Below are positions 12,229 to 25,456 of a stretch of 64,000 nt of DNA, in pieces; position 1 is the first letter of the stretch, and each line of letters opens with the position of its first letter. Under the pieces are notes generated by a model. The model was not told the DNA's origin. It saw nothing but the letters and a program-made list of their open reading frames with translations, and searched no databases. The position numbers and the translations under genes were made by a program. The stretch is from the NCBI RefSeq assembly GCF_963924675.1, contig NC_089232.1:37343312-37407311 (forward strand). The letters are read 5' to 3'. The stretch is from Phocoena phocoena. Taxonomy: Eukaryota; Chordata; Mammalia; Artiodactyla; Phocoenidae.

Positions 12229-12256
12229 TAAAAACTTATTGAAAGAAATAACGGTT

Positions 12257-12585
12257 GGGGCTTCCCTGGTGATGAAGTGGTTAGGAATCCGCCTGTCAAT
12301 GCAGGGGACATGGGTTCGAGCCCTGGTCTGGGTAGCTCCCACATGCTGTGGAGCAACTAAGCCCGTGCGTCACAACTACTGAGCCTGTGTTCTAGAGCCT
12401 GCGAGCCACAACTACCAAAGCCCGTGTGCCTAGAGCCCATGCTCTGCAACAAGAGAAGCCACCACAATGAGAAGCCAGTGCACTTTAACCAAGAGTAGCC
12501 CCTGCTCGCCACAACTAGAGAAAGCCCACGCACAGCAACGAAGACCCAACACAGCCAAAATAAATAAATAAATAAAACACAAAAT
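12257..12585 (+). mobile_element. Long CHR SINE (type C) with 12-bp TSD
   Basis: Head 'ggggcttccctggtgatgaa', B-box 'gggttcgagccc', body with 'cacaactactgagcc' and 'agagtagcccctgctcgcc' phrases, tail 'aaataaataaataaa'. It is flanked by 'aaataacggttg' (12245-12256) and 'aaataatggttg' (12586-12597), one mismatch (CG versus TG). It lies within ORF1 of L1-C. Confidence 0.94.
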
Positions 12586-15500
12586 AAATAATGGTTGAAA
12601 CATCTGAAATCTAGAGAGGGAAATGGACATCCAGATTTGTGAGGCCCCAAATTCCCCAAATAGGTTGAACCCAAATAGATTTTCATGAGACACACTATAA
12701 TTATCAAAAATCAAATGCAAAGAGAGAATTTTTACAGCAGTGAGCGAACAGTAACTTGTCACATACGAGGGAGTATACAAGGAATCGCACATAAACTATT
12801 GGTGGATTTCTCTGCAGAAACCTTGCAGGTCAGAAGCGAGTGGGATGATATATTCCTTTTCTAAAGGAAAAGCTTCCAAACGAGAATACTTTACCTGGAA
12901 AAACTTCTTTCCTTTAAGAAAGAAGGAGAGATAAAGACTTTCCCAGACAAACAAATGCTTGGGGAGTTCATCATGCTTTATTTGCCTTATAAGAAGTGCT
13001 AAAGGGAGTTCAAGTTGAAACAAAAAAATGCTAGACAATAACATGAAACTGTAACTCACTGCTAAAGGAAATATAAAGAGAAACACAATACTGTAATACT
13101 GTAATTGTGGCACATAAATCACTTGTAACACTAGTCTTTAAAGACAAAAGTAGTAAGAATAACTATAACCACTGTAATGTATTCATGGAAACACAATATA
13201 GAAAGAAGTAAAATCTAGCATGAGTTTGTAAATTGTGTGTGTGAGGAAAGAAGTAAAGGGTGCACTTTCTGGATATAATGGAAGTTAAGTTGTTATTAGC
13301 TTAAAACGGACTGATATAACTATAAAATCTTTGATGTGAGCCCAGTAGTAACTTTTTTAAAAAGTATAATAGATATACCAAAGATAAAGAAAAAAGAATC
13401 AAAGCATGCTATTACCAAAAAAATATATCATCAAACAATAAAGAAATGTGAGCAAAGAGGACAAGAACAAGAGAAAAAAAAACAGAAAACAATTAACAAA
13501 ATGGCAATAGGAAACCCTTTCCTATCAATAATCACTTTAAGGGTGAGTGGACTAAACTCAATCAAAAGACAGAGTGGCTGAATGGATAAAAATTAACACT
13601 CAACTACATGCTATCTACAAGAGGTTCACTTTAGATTTAAGGGCACGCATAGGCTAAAAGTGAAAGTGTAGAGAAAGATATTCCATGAAAATAGTAACCA
13701 AAAGAAAGCAGGAATCACTGTATCAGACAAAATAGACTTTAAGTCAAAAATTGTCATGAGACAAAGATAATGATAAAGGGTCAATTCAACAGGAAAATAT
13801 AACAATTTTAAATATATATGTGCCCAACATCAAATATAAAATGTTTATTAATATGTAAAGCAAACACTGACAGATCTGAAGAGCAAAATAGACAGCAATA
13901 CAATAATAGCAGGATACTTCAATACCTAACTCTTTATAATGTATAAATCATTCAGACAGGAAAAATCTAGAAGGAAACAGCAGAACTGAACAACACTATA
14001 CACCAAATTAAAACTGAAGACATATACAAAACAATAGCAGCAGAATACTCATTCCTCTCAGGTTTACATGGACCATCATCCAGATAAATCACATGCTAGG
14101 TCACAAAACAAGTCTTAACAAGTTTAAGAAGACTGGAGTCATTCCAAGTATCTTTTCTGATAACAATGTAATGAAACTAGAAATGAATACAAGAAAATGG
14201 GATAACTAATGGAATTTTTAAAAATACACTCTTAAACAACTATTAGGTCAAAGAAGAAATCAAAAGTAAAGTAGAAAATATCTTGAGACAAAGAAAATGA
14301 AAACATACCAAAACTTATAGGAAGCAGCATAAACAGTACCAAGAGGAAACTTTATAAACTTTTTATTAAAAAAAATTACAAATGAAGAACATAACTTTAC
14401 ACTTCAAGGAACTAGAAGAGAACAAACTAACCCCAAAGCTGGCAGAAGGTAGGAAATAATCAAGATTAGAGTAGAAATAAGTTAAATAGAAAATAGAAAA
14501 ACTATTTTTAAAACTCATTGGTACTAAGAACTGGTTTTTGGAAAAGATAAAGTCAACAAACCCTTAGCTAGACTAACTAAGAAATAAAGAAGGAAGACTT
14601 AAGTAAATAAAATCAGAAATAAAGGTGGAGATATTGCAACTGATCCCACAGAAACAAAAATGATCATAATGGACTATTATGAACTATTATATATCAATAA
14701 GTTGAAAAACCTAGCAAAATGGCAAAATTCCTAGAAACCCATAATTTACCAAGAATGAATCAAGAAGAAATAACCTAAGCAGATCAATAACAAATAAGGA
14801 AATTGAAGGGGTAATCAAAAAAATTCCAACAAAGAAAAGCCCAGGACCAGATGGATTCACAGGTGAATTCTAGCAAACATTTAAAGAAGAATTAATAACA
14901 GTCCTCCTCAAACTTTTCCCAAAAATTGAAGAAGAGGGAAAACTTCCAAACTTATTCTATGAGACCAACATCACCCTGATACCAAAGCCAGACAAAAACA
15001 CCAGAAGGAAAGAAAACCACAGGCCAACATCCCTGATGAACACTGATGCAAAAATTCCCAACAAAGTACTAGCAAACTGAATTCAACAGCACCTTAAAAG
15101 AATCACACACTTGACCAAGTAGGATTTATCCCTAAAATGCAAGGATGGTTCAACATACAAAAATCATAGAATGTGATACACATTAACAGAACAAAGGAAA
15201 ATATTCACATGATCATCTCAATAGATACAGGAAAACATCTGACAAAATTCAACACCCTTTCATGATACAAAAACAAACATAAAAAACCTCTCAACAAATC
15301 AGGTGCAGAAAGAACCTACCTGTTAAAGACCTTAATTTACCTTACAAAAAAGACCATTTATGAAAAGGCCACACTTAACATCATACTCAGTAACGAAAGG
15401 CTGAAACCTTTCCCTTTAATTTCTGGAACAGGCAAGAATGCTCATTCTCACCTCCCTATTCAACACAGTACTGGAAGTCCTAGCCAGAACAATTAGAAAC

Positions 15501-17275
15501 AAAAAGTAAATAAAGGCATCCAAATTTGAAAGAAAGAAGTAAAATTATTTTTGTTTTCAGATGATATGTTCTTATATGTAGAAAACCCTAAAGACTCCAT
15601 AAAAAAACTTTTAGAACTAAACAAAACCCCAACGGCATTTTTTACAGGAATAGAAAAGGCAATCCTAAAATTCATTTAGAAACACAAAAGACGCCAAATA
15701 GCCAAAGCAATTTTAAGCAAGAAGAATAACATTGGAGGTAACACATTCCCTGATTTCAAAACATACTACAAATCTATAATACTCAAAACAGCATAGTACT
15801 GGTATAAAAACAGACATATAGACCAGTGAAACAGAATAGAGAGCACAGAAATAAACCCATACATATAGGATCAACTGATCTTCAAAAAGGGTGCCAAGAA
15901 TACACAATGGGAAAAAGATTGTTTCTTCCATCCTTGTAGGACAACTAGATGTCCACATGGAAACCAATGAAACTGAACCCTTGTCTCACTCCATATTAAA
16001 AAATATCCATTCAAAATGTATTACACGCCTAAACTTAAAAACAGAAACAATAAAGTCTTAGAATAAAACAGGGGGAAAGCTAAACACTGAACTAGGCAAT
16101 TTCTTGGATATGACACTAAAAGCACAGACAACCAAAGCAAAAATAGATAAGTGGGATTAGATCAAACTAAAAATCTTCTACACAGCAAAAGAAACCATCA
16201 ACAAAATGAAAAAGCAATATTGGGAGAAAGTATTTGCAGAGCATATATCTGATATGGGATAAATACCTAAAATATATAAAGAAATCATATAACCCATTAA
16301 AAAAGAAAATCCAATTTAAAAATGGGCAGAGGACCTGAATAGACCTTTTTACAAAGAAGACATACAAATGGCCAACACGTACATGAAAAAGTACTCAAAA
16401 TCACCAACGAGGAAAGTGCAAATCAAAACCACAAGATATCACTTCATATCTCTTAGGATGGCTATTATCAAAAATACAAACAACAACAGGTGTTGGCAAG
16501 GATGTGGACAAAAGGGAAGCCTTATATACTGTTGGTGGGAATGTAAATTGGTGCAGCCACTATGGAACACAATATGGGGGTTTCTCAATAAATTAAAAAT
16601 ATAATTACCATTTTATCCAGCCATTCCACTTCTGGTTTTATATATCTAAAGGAACTGAAATCTGGTTCTTAAAGAAATATCTACAATCCCACATTTATCA
16701 CAGTGTTATTCACAACATTTGGGTTGGAAACAACCCAAATGTTCATCAGTGAACAAATGGATAAAGAAAATATTCTATATACATATAATGGAATATTATC
16801 CAGCCCTTAAAAAGAAGGAAATTTTGCCATTTGTTACAATATAGATGGACCTGAAGGACAGTTATGCTAAATAAAATAAGTCAAAACATAGAAGCAGAAA
16901 GTGAAATGATGATGGCCAGGGGCTCGGGAGAGGGGGAAGTGGGAAGGAAAGTGTTGGCCAAAGGATACAAAATTTCACTTATGCAAAATAAGTTCTGGAG
17001 ATCTGCTGTACAACACAGGGGCTATGATGAACAATACTGTATTATGTACTTAAAATGTTGCTAAGAGGGTAGATCTTAGGTTAAGTGCTCTTACACAAAG
17101 GAAAAAAGAAAAAAATACAAGGGAGGGTGGATGGGAGGAAACTCTTGGTGGTGATGGATAAGTTTATGGCAATAATAGTGATAATGGTTTCACAGGTGTA
17201 CATGTATCTCCAAATACATCAAGTTGAATACATTAAATATCTATAGCTTTTTGTATCACTGTGGTTAATACAGTT

Positions 17276-18430
17276 TCCTTCATGGTATTTAAGAAAAGTA
17301 ATTGAAGAACTTGAGTTATTTCGAAATGACCAAGAATTGGTTGCTGAATTTTGTCATTTTGACAGTGAACTGGGCTAGTAGATCACGGCTTTACATGCTT
17401 TATAAGTGCAATGATACTAAAGTGTAAAGCAGTAGTGAAAGATAAGGACTAAAAGGTAGGTAATGGGTCAGATTGTGGATGGGCTGTGGTGCGAGGCTAA
17501 AGAGTTTATATTTATTTCAGTAGGTAGTTACATGGCTTTTAAGGTTATAGGCAGGAAAGTAATATTATCAAAAGCATGGCATAAGAATATCAATCTACTG
17601 GCCTCATAGCAAGTTGATTGAAATGAGAAATAACAGAAGGAAATACTAAATAGCAAGCTTATTATGATACTTTGGGAGTACAGTAAGCCTGAGGGAAAAT
17701 ACTGATAGGAACAGAAAAGGATAATTTTTGAGATTAATAAAAGATTTAATACGACTTGTAAGCATCTTTCATCCAGCATTCAACAAATATTTATTGAGTG
17801 CCTCCTATGTACCAGAAACTATGTTATAGAGTGAAAACAGAGGTAAAAGACATAATCTCTGCATATAATGGGTTCAGAGTTGATAACTATGGTGGAATGC
17901 TTTTGATACATTCTCCAAACTGACATTAAAGTGACTTTAAACTATTTAGACCTTTTATAATCTACACATATCATCCCTATCCAACCTTATTTTCTACTAC
18001 TGCATATTTTTTAACTACCTCTACTTCCTTGTCACCCAAAACATATTAATACCTAAATGATCCTTTCTACCCAATTCTTCTAAAAATATTCATTTTGAAA
18101 ACGATTAATCTTTTCCTACTGACAAATTCTAATGATTTTTTCCAGAACTCTTTCGCACAACTGCTGATAACATTCTATATTATTGACTACTCCTTCCTTG
18201 AAATAACCTTATTTTGCCTTCATTGTATTCTAGCAACTGAATCCTCTTTTGCCCAATATAGATCTTAGCTCTAATAACTGTTTTAGAATAATATTCAGAT
18301 AAGTTTAAAATATTTTTTAAGCAACCAATTCTAATATAAGTGGCTAAATAACACATCAGCATCTCCCTTTGTGTTTTACTATGTGTGAACTTCCACACTT
18401 AAGTACCAAAGGATTAATACAGTAAGAACA
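17276..18430. other. No recognised gene; old repeats possible
   Basis: The stretch around 17765-17880 ('acaaatatttattgagtgcc') has the wording of very old mammalian repeats, but I cannot place it in a family. The rest looks unique and AT-rich. Confidence 0.4.
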
Positions 18431-18444
18431 AATTAATGAATATG

Positions 18445-18489
18445 GGTTGTATTAGTTAGGGTTCTCCAGAGAAATAAACCAATAGGGTG

Positions 18490-18535
<46 letters not shown>

Positions 18536-18965
18536 TATTATAAGGAATTGGCTCACGTGATTATGGAGGCTGACAAGTTCCAAGATCTACGATCTGCAAG
18601 CTGGAAACCCAGCAGATCTGATAGTTTAGTTCCAATCTGAAGGCCAACAGGCTCAAATCCAGGAAGAGCTGATGTTTCAGTTCAAGTCCAAAGGCAGGAG
18701 AAAACCAATGTCCCAGGTCAAAGGCAGACAAAGGAGAAGTTCCCCCCCTATTCAGGGAAGGGACAGGACAGCCTTTTCTTCTATTCAAGCCTTCAACTGA
18801 CTGGACAAACCCCATCCACATTAGGAAGGACAATCTACTTTACTCAGTCTATCAATTTAGATGTTAAATTCATCCAAAAGTATTTTCATAGAAACACCCA
18901 GAATGATGTTTGACCAAATACACAGGTACCCTATGGATCAGTCACATTGACACAGAAACAATTAT
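18445..18965 (+). mobile_element. Old L1M-type 3'UTR fragment with (TG)n tract
   Basis: Phrases such as 'ttagttagggttctccagag', 'taaggaattggctcacgtga' and 'caatctactttactcagtct' are those of a common old mammalian L1 3'UTR. A (TG)n expansion occupies 18487-18534. The exact subfamily is not determined. Confidence 0.7.
18487..18534. repeat. (TG)n microsatellite
   Basis: About 24 TG units with one CG interruption near the start. The longest TG run in the window, so probably length-polymorphic. Confidence 0.97.
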
Positions 18966-19261
18966 CCACATGGATCCTGCTCAGCCAAGTTTAATTACCT
19001 AGTAGAAAACCCATTATAAAGGTGGTATTTTCTAACACAAAATAAGAATAGGCAGGAATTACAGAGATGAGGCTGATGAGGAAGCTATACAAACTAACTT
19101 AATAGACAGAAAAGCAAAAATAAACAACAAAAACCTAACAAATGACCAAGTTGGCTAAGTTGAGAACGTTACTGAAATTTGCAATTTGAAAGAAAAAGTG
19201 GAAATAGCCAAAAGAGGAGAAAGAAGTACAATAGAGGAGAAAAAAGTACAATTAAGGAGAA

Positions 19262-19274
<13 letters not shown>

Positions 19275-19307
<33 letters not shown>

Positions 19308-19502
19308 TATGCGTTACGCGGGCCTCTCACCGCTGTGGCCTCTCCCGTTGCGGAGGACAGGCTCCGGACGCGCAGGCTCAGCGGCCATGGCTCACGGGCC
19401 CAGCCGCTCCGCGGCACGTGGGATCCTCCCAGACCGGGGCACGAACCCGTGTCCCCTGCATCGGCAGGCGGACTCTCAACCACTGCGCCACCAGGGAAGC
19501 CC
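19275..19502 (-). mobile_element. Young CHR SINE (type A), reverse, perfect 13-bp TSD, long poly-T
   Basis: A T run of about 35 (19271-19305) then 'gcgttacgcgggcc' and ending 'gccaccagggaagccc'. It is flanked by 'aaaagaaactttt' at 19262-19274 and 19503-19515. The long homopolymer tail and perfect duplication suggest a recent insertion. Confidence 0.95.
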
Positions 19503-19639
19503 AAAAGAAACTTTTAATGGTTCTTCCCTTCTGTCTTTACAGAAATCATAAATGAATCATATAATCTGAGGAGAAGTTTTATTTTTTAATTTTCTATCTA
19601 AAACAAAACAAAAATTAAAATGAAATTAAAAATTAATAT

Positions 19640-20755
19640 CCAAGGAGGTTCTGGCTCAAGATGGCAGTTAGGGGACTTGCCTGGTGGTGGAGTGGTTTAG
19701 AATCCACCTACCAATGCAGGGGACATGGGTTCGATCCCTGTTCCAGGAAGATCTCACATGCCATGGAGCAACTAAGGCCCTGCGCCACAACTACTGAGCC
19801 TGCGCTCTACAGCCTGCGAGCCACAACTACTGAGCCTGCACGCCACAACTACTGAAGCCCGCGCACCCTAGAGCCCACGCATTGCAACTACTGAGCCCAT
19901 GCACCACAACTACTGAAGCCCACATGCTCTGCAACCCGCGTGACACAACTACTGAGCCCACGTACTGCAACTACTGAAGCCCATGTGCCTAGAGCCTGTG
20001 CTCCGGAACAAAAGAAGCCACTGCAATGAGAAGCCCGTGCATCACAATGAAGAGTAGCCCCCGCCTGGCACAACTAGAGAAAGTCCACACACAGTAACAA
20101 AGACCCAGTGCAGCCTAAAAAAAAAAAAAAGCTGGCAATTAGAAGGGTCTTGAGCTCACCTCATCCCACGAACACACTGAATCTATAGCTATATAGGGAA
20201 CAATTTTCTCTGAAAAAATAAACCCCAGAAACTAGCTAGGTGACTCCTATACATCAGGCAAATGAGGAAAAAAACCAACATCGAAATGGGTAGGAGAGAC
20301 TGAGACATAATCTTGCCACAAACTCACCCCACATGGCAACCCACCATTGGAACTCTCAAATTGGAACTTCCCTCTGAGGAGCAAAGGGTTTGAATCCCAT
20401 GTCTAGTTTCCCAACTTTTCAGATCTGTAACTTCGAGCTGAGCCCCCAAACATCTAGCTTTGAAAGCCAATGGGGCTTGCATCCACAAGACCAACAAGGC
20501 TCTAACAAACTGAGAAACAGTTTTTAAAGTGCTCATAGACTTACCTAAGTATGTCCCAGGGCCCAGGGCAGAGGCTCCAACTGAAAAAACACCCAGTCTT
20601 TTTGTGAAAGAGGCCCATTTACTTGTCTTAAATCTTCAGCCTAAGGAACAGACATCTAATTTAATACCCATACAAGTGCCTACTGAACTACTTGCCAAAG
20701 ATGCAGGCTAGCGCTCTCCCTCTGCTTTGCTCCAGGTCACTGGTGTCTCCTGGAA
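19640..20755 (+). mobile_element. L1 5'UTR (L1-D, left part), split by a SINE
   Basis: 'ggctcaagatggcagttag' at about 19650-19671 is an L1 5' start. The 5'UTR resumes at 20131 ('agaagggtcttgagctcacc') and runs to about 20755. ORF1 and most of ORF2 are missing: the next sequence is late ORF2. Confidence 0.7.
19672..20130 (+). mobile_element. Unusually long CHR SINE (type C, 459 bp) with internal repeat expansion
   Basis: Head 'ggggacttgcctggtggtgg', B-box 'gggttcgatccctg', poly-A end at 20117-20130. The phrase 'caactactga' occurs seven times between about 19787 and 19976, against two in the 12257-12585 copy, making this copy roughly 130 bp longer. Flanks 'atggcagttag' and 'ctggcaattag' form an imperfect target-site duplication. 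It is inserted in an L1 5'UTR. Confidence 0.92.
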
Positions 20756-21270
20756 AGGAACTGAGCACTCAGTGGCTGTTTTCACAGAAATAAAACAAAC
20801 AATTCTAAAATTGTATGGAACTACAAAAGACCCCAAATAGGCAAAACAATCCTGAGAAAGAAGAAAAAACCTGGAGGCATCATGCTTCCTGATTTCAAAC
20901 TATATTACAAGTTATAGTAATCAAAACAGTATGGTATTGGCATAAAAACAGACACGTAGACCAATGGACAATAGAGAGCTCAGAAATAAACCCACAAATA
21001 TATGGTCAATTAATTTACAACAAAAGAGCCAAGAATATATGTGGGGAAAGAACAGTGTCTTCAATGAATGATGTTGGGAAAACTGGATAGTCACATGTAG
21101 AAGAATGAAAATGGACCACTATCCTACACCATACACAAAAGTTAACCCAAAATTCATTAAAGACTTGAATATAAGACCTGAAACCATAAAACCCCTAGAA
21201 GAAAACATAGACGGTAACTGCCTTGACATCAATCTTGGTGATGATTTTTGTATTTGACAACAAAAGCAAA

Positions 21271-21428
21271 GGAAACAAAAATAAACAAGTGAGTCTACAT
21301 AAAACTTTTACAAAGCCTCTGCACAGCAAAGGAAGCCATCAACAAAATGGGAAACAAAAATAAACAAGTGAGTCTACATAAAACTTTTACAAAGCCTCTG
21401 CACAGCAAAGGAAGCCATCAACAAAATG
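21271..21428 (+). repeat. Two-copy tandem duplication, 79-bp unit, inside L1
   Basis: 21271-21349 and 21350-21428 are identical, starting 'ggaaacaaaaataaacaagt' and ending 'catcaacaaaatg'. Other L1s in the window carry the unit once. Confidence 0.97.
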
Positions 21429-21997
21429 AAAAGGCGACCTACAGACTGGGAGAAAATATTTGCATATCACATATTTGATAAGTGGTTAATATCCAAAATA
21501 TATAAAAACTCACATAACAAAAAAAAATCTGATTTTAAAATGAGGAGAGGATCTGAATAGACATTTTTCTGAAGAAGACATACAGATGGCCAATAGGTAC
21601 ATGATAAGGTGCTCAACGTCACTAATCATCTGGGAAATGCAAATTAAAACCACAATGAGATATCACTTCACACCTGTCAGAATGTCTATCATCAAAAAGA
21701 TAAGAAATAACAAGTGCTGGTCAGGATGTGGAGAAAAAGGAACCCTCATGCACTGTTGGTGTAATGTAAATTGGTACAGCCACTATGGAAAACAGTATGG
21801 AGGTTCCTCAAAAAATTAAAAATAGAACTACCAGATGATCCAGCAATTCCACTTCTGGGTACTTATCAGAAGAAAACAAAAGCACTACCTCAAAAAGATA
21901 TCTGTACCCCCATGTTTGTTGCAAAATTATTTACAGTAGCCAATATATGGAACCAACCTAAGCATCCATTAGTGGATGAATGGATAAAAAAACGTGA

Positions 21998-22014
21998 TAC
22001 ACACACACACACAC
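21998..22014. repeat. (AC)n microsatellite
   Basis: About eight AC units within the L1 3' region. Confidence 0.9.
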
Positions 22015-22545
22015 AATGGAATATTATCAGCCATAATAATGAAGGAAATTCTGCCATTTGTGCCAACATGAATGGACCTTGAGGGCATTATGCTAAGTGA
22101 AAGCTAGACTGAGAAAGACAACTGTATGATCTCACTTATATGCAGAATATTAAAAAAAACCCAAAACACCCAAACTCATAGATACAGAGAACAGATTGGT
22201 GGTTTGCTAGAGGTGGGGATTGAGAGGTAGGCTAAGTAGGTAAAAGGGGGCAAAAGATACAAACTTCCACTTACAAAATAAATCATGGGGATGTAATGTA
22301 CAGCAAAGTGACTATAGTCAATAATACCATGCTGTATATTTGAAAGTTGTTAAGAGAGCAGATATTAAAAGTTCTCATCCCAAGAAAAAAAGTGTAACTA
22401 TGTGTGGTAATAGATGTTAACTAGACATATTTTGGTGATAATTTTGCAATATATAAACATCTAATAATATGTTGTATATCTGAATCTAATAGGTCAATTA
22501 CATAATTTTAATATATTATTTAAATTTTAAAAATAAAAGTTTAAA

Positions 22546-23420
22546 CTTTTATTAAACACACATAAAATTATTCTGTCAAACTATCATAAAAATTTCTAAC
22601 TGCTTTTTCTCATATTTTTCTATTTTTCATCACAAATAATAAACAGTTCACAGACCAGTAGCAAACAGTTTGCAGATCAATTATTGGTATTCATCCCACA
22701 CTCTGAGTAACACTGGTCTACGAGTAACTGCTTATTAAATTTAGTGAGAAAGCTCATGTAATAAATTTGTGATGAAACAGCAACAACACTGGATGTGTTC
22801 AAGTCAAAAAGACCTAATGGATATGTACTTAAGACATTTAAGACACTGGATCACAAATAATTCTTTTTTTTTTTTAAAGCATTACAGTGGTCGGCCTAAC
22901 ACTGACAATTTTCTTGGTCAAATACTGAAAGAAATTATCCAATAATTTACCATCCTTCCTATAAAACTGATGAGACTATGACACAACCAGTAAGGATTTT
23001 CTGGAAAGCAATTCTCATTGTATTGATTTAATGTATTTCTATCACAGTCCACATAATGTTATAGATATAATCTACATACCTCAATTTTTAAAGGCTTTGA
23101 TTGTGTCCTGTATTCCAAAACAAGCTAGAAAATGTTTTAATCTTAAACACCGCTCTACCACTATTAGGGGCCATTATGAATAAGAATGTCCATGGGTAAA
23201 GCAAACAATCACTGATCATTTACAATGTGCCAGTCATCCTGATAAGTACTTTAGGTACTATGCTAAAGCTAGCTATCCTCCATGTAAAGAATAACTATCA
23301 CTTAGTTTATTTACTTAGGTAGAAATAAATTTTAAAATGATATGGAAAGGGGAAAATCGATAGAAATGAATGTAAGGGTTAAAAAATAGGAGTAACATTA
23401 CCATAGTTTGGAAAAAGGCT
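22546..23420. other. No recognised gene
   Basis: AT-rich. Phrases near 22645-22725 ('cacagaccagtagcaaac') hint at an old DNA element but are not enough to assign. Confidence 0.4.
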
Positions 23421-25379
23421 ATCTAGACTAGAGATCTGCAAAGTACAGCCCATGGACCAAGTCTGATTGCCACCTGTTTTTTTAGAGCCCACAAGCTAGA
23501 ATGGTTTCACATTTTTAAATGCTTTGGAAAAAATCAAAAGAAGAACAATATTTTGTGACACACAGAAGTTCAGTTTCAATGTCTATAAATAAAGTTTTAT
23601 TGGAACACAGCCATGCTTATTCTTTTACATCGGTTATAGCTGTTTTCATGCTACAACAGCAGAATTGAGTAGCACTTCGTATGGCTGCTTAGCACACTGC
23701 AAACTGCAGTGACACAGTTATAAATCCACAGCCTTTCAAGTGCCACATCACAATTTTTAACTTTATTTTTATTACCAGTGCCTGCTCATCATATCAAAAC
23801 CAGAAAAGAGGATTAGACTGCAAATGTCACACTTTTAAGGCACAGTGGGCAGTGAATTGTTCTGTTATCAAATTAGATGGCAAAGCACCGTGTTTATTAT
23901 GCAATGACACCATAGCTGTGCTCAATTGAATCCAATATACATGAATATTACCAATCAAAGAACTCATCACAATATCCCCTGCCACAGGCAAACAATGGTC
24001 AGAAAAAAATAGAAAATTTTAAATGGTGTGTCTCATCATAGGAAAGTTTCTTCACAAAAATAAAAAATGAACATGAGGTTCCGACCAAGTAAGTTTTCTG
24101 AATGGCTCATTTGTTGGCTAATCAAGGAAAGTCATTTACTGATGGTTAGTTAATTAAATCATATTTGATTGTAGAAACTGAAGAAGTGTGTCGAGAGAAA
24201 ATAATCTCTGTCTGAGATTATCAGCCATTCAGTGAGTACAGTTACTCAAAAAATTGAGGACATTGGGAACAATATGAATAGCTGATGAAAAAACAAAGCA
24301 AAAAAAAACCCACATATACACGCAAGGAAAATGATTTCAAGTGGTTTTCTTTGGTCAAAAGATGTGGATACCGCTCAACTGCTGTTTTTTATTTGAGGAG
24401 TCAATGCCAAGTTTGGAGTAACTGAAGAATTAACCTCTATGAAGAATCTGTGTAAAACAATTCCAGGCAAGAATATATTCAAAGTTGAGAAAACACTAGT
24501 TCAGTACAACCTATAGTGGAATCTGCTAAGATGTGTTACAACCGATGATGCCAATATATGTGGAGGAGAAAAAGACAAATTTACAAAATGTGTTTTAAAT
24601 GTTATGGTTATTCACGGTATTTATTATTCAATCAGCAGGCATCCTGCAGAAAAATATCTGAATTAATCATGAACCAACAGTGTCAAAGGTGAATTTCACT
24701 CACTCCTATGGGTTTAACTATCCTCAGCTTTGTGAATTTTTGTCAAAAATGGAAGCTGAATATCTTGACTTGCCCTACCATGCAGTTCAAAAACTTTGCA
24801 GTGACAAAATTTTATTGTGACTTTTTTAGGTACTAAGACTAAAATTTTTCTAAATGAGAAGAATCACTACTGACCACTATTATCAAACTGAATGGCTTAG
24901 GAAATGAGCTTTTGCTGCAAACTTGATGTTTCTTAATGAATTTAACCTAAAATTATAAGGCAAACAGTTGTTAATATGTGATTTTTTTTACTGAAGCAAA
25001 GCCAATACAATGCTAATTAATGCTGTTTGAATCACAAATAATATGTTGTGTTATCAAGAGTTAAAACAAAAAATAATATCTATATTCCCACAGAAATCTG
25101 AAATAGATATACTTTCTAATATCAAATTAAACTCCAGAGAGGGTAAACAACTGTCCCAGGTTTAGCACTTGAAGTCCCAAATCCTGGGTAACCGCTCAGT
25201 CCCAGGAAACTAGAACAACTGGTCTCCCTAATTCCAGCAGTGATTTTTGGACCTGAATGCAAATGCAAAGGAAATTTCCATATTTCAAAATCCATCAACT
25301 GCAACTGAGAAGCTTCTACCTAACTTGCAACTGGAAGTGATTAATCTGCAATATAATAACATGCTAAAAGTCAAACATC

Positions 25380-25445
25380 AAAAGAAGAATCTAATAAAAT
25401 AAGATGAATCTAATAAAAAAAAGAAGAATTCTATAAAATAAGATG
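25380..25445. repeat. Imperfect direct repeat within the hAT relic
   Basis: 'aagaagaatctaataaaata' at 25382 recurs as 'aagaagaattctataaaata' at about 25421, both followed by 'agatg'. Local A-rich duplication. Confidence 0.75.
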
Positions 25446-25456
25446 CTGCTCATGGA

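Larger units (their letters stand above)
10845..17275 (+). mobile_element. Long old L1 with 5'UTR, ORF1, ORF2 and 3'UTR (L1-C)
   Basis: It opens with 'agtaagatggcagaataggagg', a typical L1 5' start. A 5'UTR rich in repeated 'gaagcagtctcatccaccc'-like phrases runs to about 11540. Broken ORF1 (11.55-13.05 kb) and ORF2 (from about 13.50 to 16.65 kb) follow, then a 3'UTR ending in 'aatatctatagctttttgta' near 17260. The RT catalytic box near 15550 reads F-S-D-D. Stops and frameshifts occur throughout. Two SINEs (11813-11945, 12257-12585) interrupt ORF1. Without them it is close to 6 kb, so nearly full length. It looks like one of the older mammalian L1M-type families; subfamily not determined. Confidence 0.85.
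20760..22545 (+). mobile_element. L1 ORF2 C-terminal part and 3'UTR (L1-D, right part)
   Basis: It begins within late ORF2 ('ttttcacagaaataaaacaa'), continues with C-terminal motifs (e.g. 'gtactggcataaaaacagac'-like sequence near 20935) and ends in an AT-rich 3'UTR near 22545. It contains a 79-bp tandem duplication at 21271-21428 and a short (AC)n at 21998-22014. All frames are broken. Confidence 0.85.

Noticed and set aside
19179..19551. Overlapping 112- and 121-codon frames with a poly-Phe run
   Set aside because: They read through the poly-T tail and the reversed SINE. No coding signal outside the repeat.
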